From Sulfuritalea sp. (lineage in GTDB: Bacteria; Pseudomonadota; Gammaproteobacteria; Burkholderiales; Rhodocyclaceae): 64,000 nucleotides of DNA. Within the stretch, counting starts at the first letter, position 1, and each line of letters begins with the position of its first letter. This document shows positions 60,476-64,000 of this stretch, piece after piece. The notes below the pieces were generated by a model, which did not search any database, had not been told where the DNA came from, and was given only the letters and a program-made list of their open reading frames with translations. The DNA lies in assembly GCA_023229685.1 (NCBI GenBank), contig JALNYT010000002.1:62001-126000 (forward strand), written 5' to 3'. The position numbers and the translations under genes were made by a program.

Positions 60476-61411
60476 ATGCCTTCCGAATTCGCACTGATTG
60501 ACCGCTACTTCAAACGTCCGACGCGCCACACCGAACTCGGCGTCGGCGACGATGGCGCGTTGATCGCGCCGACGCCTGGCCAGCAGTTGGTGATCTCCAC
60601 CGACATGCTGGTCGAGGGCACGCATTTTCTGGCGGCCACCGATCCCGAGGCGCTGGGCTGGAAGACCCTTGCCGTGAATGTCTCCGATCTGGCGGCGATG
60701 GGCGCGCAGCCGCGCTGGGCCCTGCTTGCCGCCGTGCTGCCAGCGCCGACTGTTGACTGGATCGAGCCCTTCGCACGAGGTTTCTTCGACTGCGCCGCCA
60801 GCTACGGCATCGACCTGATCGGCGGCGACACGACCCGCGGTCCGCGTGCTTTTTGCGTCACCATCCTCGGCGAAGTTCCCGCCGGGCAGGCGCTGCGCCG
60901 CGACGGGGCGAAAGCCGGCGATTCGATCTGGGTTTCCGGCAGGCCGGGGCAGGCGGCGCTGGGCCTGGCTCACCTGCAGGGACGCACCGCGCTGGCCGAA
61001 CCGGCACTCGCCGCATGTCTCGCCGCGCTGCACAGACCCCAGCCGCGGGTTGCACTGGGGCTCGCGCTGCGCGGCATCGCCAGCGCCGCGATCGATGTTT
61101 CCGACGGACTGCTGGCCGATCTCGGACATGTCCTCGAGCAGTCGGCAGTCGCCGCCCGGCTGCGCATCCCCGAACTCCCCGCCGCAGGACTGGAACGCGA
61201 TTGCGTGTTGGCCGGCGGTGACGACTACGAACTGCTGTTCACCGCCCCGGCGCAATCCGACGGCGAGATCGCGGCCATGGCCGCGAGGCTCGAACTGCCG
61301 CTGACCCGCATCGGCGAAATCGTGGCCGGCCCGCCCGGCGAATTCGTCCTGTGCGACGATAGCGGCACCGTCATCACACCCGCAACCTGCGGCTACGATC
61401 ACTTCAAATAA
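60476..61411 (+). CDS. thiL: Thiamine-monophosphate kinase
   Basis: Makes thiamine diphosphate from TMP and ATP, completing the pathway whose thiD and thiE lie at the left end. The 311-residue AIR-synthetase-like protein has ELGVGDDGALI, STDMLVEGTHF, VNVSDLAAMGA, GGDTTRGP and DVSDGLLADLGH metal/ATP motifs and CVLAGGDDYELLF. The stop overlaps the pgpA start (TAATG). Confidence 0.95.
   Translation: MPSEFALIDRYFKRPTRHTELGVGDDGALIAPTPGQQLVISTDMLVEGTHFLAATDPEALGWKTLAVNVSDLAAMGAQPRWALLAAVLPAPTVDWIEPFARGFFDCAASYGIDLIGGDTTRGPRAFCVTILGEVPAGQALRRDGAKAGDSIWVSGRPGQAALGLAHLQGRTALAEPALAACLAALHRPQPRVALGLALRGIASAAIDVSDGLLADLGHVLEQSAVAARLRIPELPAAGLERDCVLAGGDDYELLFTAPAQSDGEIAAMAARLELPLTRIGEIVAGPPGEFVLCDDSGTVITPATCGYDHFK
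60740..60751 (-). repeat. 12-mer AGTCGGCGCTGG inside thiL
   Basis: Exact minus-strand copy within the coding region. Confidence 0.8.
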
Positions 61412-61917
61412 TGGCAAAGTTACCGCCGCCTCCGCTCAAGTTTCTGTTCCACCACCCCGCTCATTTCATCGCCTGCGGCATGGGCAGCGGGCTTTCGCCT
61501 TTCGCGCCGGGAACGGCGGGTACCGCCTTCGCCTGGCTCACTTATCCGCTGTTGCGCATGTACCTGGACAGCGATCTGGGGCTGGCGATCTTCCTCCTGC
61601 TGGCTTTCGCGGTCGGCGTCACGGCCAGCCAGATCACCGGCCGCGCCCTCGGCGTGGTCGATCACGGCGCCATCGTCTGGGACGAAATCGTGCCTTTCTG
61701 GGGAATCCTGCTGCTGACACCGCCCGGGTTTCTCTGGCAGCTCGCGGCATTTCTGTGGTTCCGCTTCTACGACATCGTCAAACCGCAGCCGGCCAGATTC
61801 TTCGACACGCAAATCAAGAACGGCTTCGGCGTGATGATGGACGACGTCATCGCCGCCGGCTACACGGTGCTGACGCTGGCCGTGATCAAGGCGGTGCTCG
61901 ATCCCCTGTTCGGTTAG
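61411..61917 (+). CDS. pgpA: Phosphatidylglycerophosphatase A
   Basis: Inner-membrane phosphatase that gives phosphatidylglycerol. The 168-residue protein has GLSPFAPGTAGT near the N-terminus, three to four hydrophobic segments, VDHGAIVWDEIVPFW (metal-binding Asp-Glu) and the FDIxKP-type FRFYDIVKPQPARFFD. The thiL-pgpA coupling is typical. Confidence 0.94.
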   Translation: MAKLPPPPLKFLFHHPAHFIACGMGSGLSPFAPGTAGTAFAWLTYPLLRMYLDSDLGLAIFLLLAFAVGVTASQITGRALGVVDHGAIVWDEIVPFWGILLLTPPGFLWQLAAFLWFRFYDIVKPQPARFFDTQIKNGFGVMMDDVIAAGYTVLTLAVIKAVLDPLFG

Positions 61918-61927
61918 GAGCCTGAAG

Positions 61928-62419
61928 ATGGATGCCGATCTCGTTGCCCTGTCGGAAGCCGTGGGCGCGGCGTGTCTCCAACGCCGACTCCTGCTCGCTA
62001 CCGCCGAATCCTGCACCGGAGGCTGGGTAGCGCAAGTGATCACTCACACTGCCGGAAGTTCCGCGTGGTTCGAGCGCGGTTTCGTCACCTACAGCAACGA
62101 AGCCAAAATCGAAATGCTGGGCGTGCGACCGGAAACTCTCCAACAATTTGGCGCCGTGAGCCCGGAAACAGCAGCCGAAATGGTCGCAGGCGCGCTAACG
62201 AACTCCAAGGCACTGATTGCATTGGCAATTACCGGCATTGCCGGACCGACCGGTGGCTCACCTGGTAAGCCAGTGGGCACCGTAAGCTTTGCCTGGTGTC
62301 GAGCGGGCGAAACAGCGGAAACAGATACCGCGGTTTTTGCCGGCGACCGCGAGGCAATCCGCCGTCAGGCGGTGGTTCATGCCCTGCGCGGCCTGTTGCG
62401 CCTGGTCGGCGCCGCATGA
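61928..62419 (+). CDS. pncC: Nicotinamide-nucleotide amidohydrolase (CinA C-terminal type)
   Basis: Deamidates NMN in the pyridine-nucleotide cycle. The 163-residue protein is only the CinA C-terminal domain: TAESCTGGWVAQ with the catalytic Ser/Thr region, SSAWFERGFVTYSNEAKIEMLGV and GIAGPTGGSPGKPVGTV. The N-terminal MoCF domain is absent, as in many betaproteobacteria. It precedes recA, a frequent arrangement. Confidence 0.94.
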   Translation: MDADLVALSEAVGAACLQRRLLLATAESCTGGWVAQVITHTAGSSAWFERGFVTYSNEAKIEMLGVRPETLQQFGAVSPETAAEMVAGALTNSKALIALAITGIAGPTGGSPGKPVGTVSFAWCRAGETAETDTAVFAGDREAIRRQAVVHALRGLLRLVGAA

Positions 62420-62488
62420 CAAATCCGGTGGCCGCAAAAACTGTGCCATCCATGCCATAATCAAACGAACCTCTGAAGGATGCATTCA

Positions 62489-63514
62489 ATGGACGACAAC
62501 AAGAGCAAGGCACTGCAGGCCGCCCTGGCCCAGATCGAAAAGCAGTTTGGCAAAGGCTCCATCATGAAAATGGGCGAGGGCCTCGCCATCGACGACATCG
62601 AGACCGTGTCCACCGGATCGCTGGGACTCGATATCGCCCTGGGCATAGGCGGTCTGCCGCGCGGCCGGGTGGTCGAGGTCTACGGACCGGAGTCGTCGGG
62701 CAAGACCACGCTGTGCCTGCATATCGTGGCCGAGATTCAGAAAGCCGGCGGCGTAGCGGCATACATCGACGCCGAAAACGCGCTGGATCCCGGGTACGCG
62801 GCAAAACTCGGCGTGAACGTACCCGACCTGCTGATTTCGCAACCGGACACCGGCGAGCAGGGCCTGGAAATCACCGACATGCTGGTGCGTTCCGGCGGCG
62901 TCGATCTGATCGTGATCGATTCGGTCGCCGCGCTGACGCCTCGCGCCGAAATCGAAGGCGAAATGGGCGACCAGTTGCCCGGTTTGCAGGCGCGGCTGAT
63001 GTCGCAAGCCTTGCGCAAGCTCACCTCCAACATCAAGCGCACCAACACGCTGGTGATCTTCATCAACCAGATCCGCATGAAGATCGGCGTCATGTTCGGC
63101 AACCCCGAGACCACCACGGGCGGCAACGCCCTGAAGTTCTACGCCTCGGTGCGCATGGACATCCGCCGCACCGGCGCCATCAAGAAGGGCGACGAAGTCA
63201 TCGGCAACGAAACCAAGGTGAAGGTGGTCAAGAACAAGGTCGCCCCGCCGTTCCGCGAGGCGCGTTTCGACATCCTGTACGGCGAAGGCATCTCGCGTCA
63301 GGGTGAAATCGTCGAACTCGGTGTCGAACACAAGATCGTCGAAAAATCCGGCGCCTGGTACGCCTACAAGGGCGAGAAGATCGGCCAAGGCAAGGACAAC
63401 GCCCGCGACTTCCTGCGCGAACATCCCGAGATCGCCGTGGAAATCGAAAACAGGGTACGCGAGGCTGTCGGTGTCGCCGCTCTTGACGTTGCAGAGCCGG
63501 TGAAAGGCAGCTAG
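62489..63514 (+). CDS. recA: Recombinase RecA
   Basis: DNA-dependent ATPase for strand exchange and SOS co-protease. From the ATG at 62489 it is 341 residues; GAAGGA eight bases upstream favours this over the in-frame ATG at 62480. Walker A is GPESSGKTT (66-74). The L1/L2 loops show [21 protein letters not shown] split over two stretches and [21 protein letters not shown]. The acidic C-terminus is short. No CTGT-N8-ACAG LexA box was seen in the 69-bp gap from pncC. Confidence 0.97.
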   Translation: MDDNKSKALQAALAQIEKQFGKGSIMKMGEGLAIDDIETVSTGSLGLDIALGIGGLPRGRVVEVYGPESSGKTTLCLHIVAEIQKAGGVAAYIDAENALDPGYAAKLGVNVPDLLISQPDTGEQGLEITDMLVRSGGVDLIVIDSVAALTPRAEIEGEMGDQLPGLQARLMSQALRKLTSNIKRTNTLVIFINQIRMKIGVMFGNPETTTGGNALKFYASVRMDIRRTGAIKKGDEVIGNETKVKVVKNKVAPPFREARFDILYGEGISRQGEIVELGVEHKIVEKSGAWYAYKGEKIGQGKDNARDFLREHPEIAVEIENRVREAVGVAALDVAEPVKGS

Positions 63515-63585
63515 GCGCGGCACTGACCCGCCGAGGGTACGCATCTTGTCGAACTGCAGTTGCCGCGACTGGCGCGGCGAACACC

Positions 63586-64000
63586 ATGTCGAATGAACTG
63601 CGCCAGCAGGCGATCAAGTTGCTGGCCCGACGTGAGCACACGCGTGTCGAACTGGCACGCAAGCTGGCAGGTCTTGGCACGCAGGAGGAAATCGACGCGG
63701 TGCTCGCCGACATGGAGGCCACGCAATTGCAATCCGACAACCGGACCGCAGAAAACTACCTGCGCAGCAATGCTTCGCGCCTTGGCGCCTCGCGCCTGCG
63801 CCACATCCTGAAAACCCGAGGCGTGGCGCCCGAAATGATCGAACAGCAATTGGCGCAGGCCGACCTGCCCGAGGAACTTGAGCGTGCCCGCGCCGCATGG
63901 AGCCGGAAGTTTTCCGCCGCGCCCGCCAATCCCAAGGAATGGGCGCGCCAGGCACGCTTCCTGCAAAGCCGGGGATTTGCCGGCGACATCATTCGCAAAC
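63586..64000 (+). CDS. recX: Recombination regulator RecX, N-terminal part
   Basis: Modulates RecA filaments. The first 138 codons are in the window; the C-terminus runs off the right edge. The protein starts SNELRQQAIKLLARREHTRVELARKL and continues with the three-helix tandem modules typical of RecX (DMEATQLQSDNRTAENYLRS; LKTRGVAPEMIEQ). It lies 71 bp after recA, as expected. Confidence 0.9.
   Translation, partial: MSNELRQQAIKLLARREHTRVELARKLAGLGTQEEIDAVLADMEATQLQSDNRTAENYLRSNASRLGASRLRHILKTRGVAPEMIEQQLAQADLPEELERARAAWSRKFSAAPANPKEWARQARFLQSRGFAGDIIRK

Overview
The window is GC-rich, densely coded DNA that looks like a betaproteobacterial chromosome, most plausibly from the Rhodocyclales or a related sulfur-oxidising lineage. 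The indicators are the rubredoxin-thiD-thiE-hemL block, a complete pilGHIJ-chpA twitching-chemotaxis operon, soxXAYZ, a methylmalonyl-CoA operon, and the ribE-ribBX-ribH-nusB-thiL-pgpA-pncC-recA-recX order. Placement rests on gene content only; no rRNA or tRNA gene was seen.

Layout. 1-1831 (minus): start of hemL, then thiE and thiD. 1995-2177: rubredoxin. 2339-11305: pilG, pilH, pilI, pilJ and a 1,839-residue CheA/PilL hybrid kinase, which form the type IV pilus chemosensory pathway. 11351-16299: a VOC protein, a membrane diguanylate cyclase, an Old Yellow Enzyme and an OprB-like porin. 16342-18395 (minus): an EnvZ/OmpR-like two-component pair, divergent from a thiosulfate-oxidation block at 18769-23820 (C-terminal-haem cytochrome, DUF2892 protein, porin, soxX, soxA, soxY, soxZ, second C-terminal-haem cytochrome; no soxB in view). 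23903-30738 (minus): mcm-meaB-pccB-pccA, which takes propionyl-CoA to succinyl-CoA, divergent from a GntR regulator with a palindromic operator between them.

31518-55394 is an accessory, surface-oriented region. Two large two-partner-secretion exoproteins (34104-39815 and 47445-51623), a FecR-domain protein, one TpsB transporter and a repeat-built coiled-coil membrane protein surround a set of modification-type enzymes: a PaaK/CapK-like adenylate-forming ligase, a methyltransferase, a sulfotransferase, an APS kinase (CysC, the PAPS source), a GT-B glycosyltransferase, a NeuD-like acyltransferase and a BKACE enzyme. A dienelactone hydrolase and an AhpD-like protein lie inside it. I infer, without proof, that some of these enzymes build a sulfated or otherwise decorated surface glycan or exoprotein.

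55491-64000 (plus) is housekeeping: cutA, dsbD, riboflavin genes, nusB, thiL, pgpA, pncC, recA and the start of recX.

Repeat families stand out. A 12-mer, AGTCGGCGCTGG, occurs seven times exactly on both strands. A hairpin element built on GGATAC(T/C)GTCC lies 39-59 bp upstream of four unrelated redox or catabolic genes, always in the sense orientation. There are also tandem repeats inside chpA, the exoprotein and the coiled-coil gene, and a tandem UUCG-type hairpin pair with a compensatory base change.
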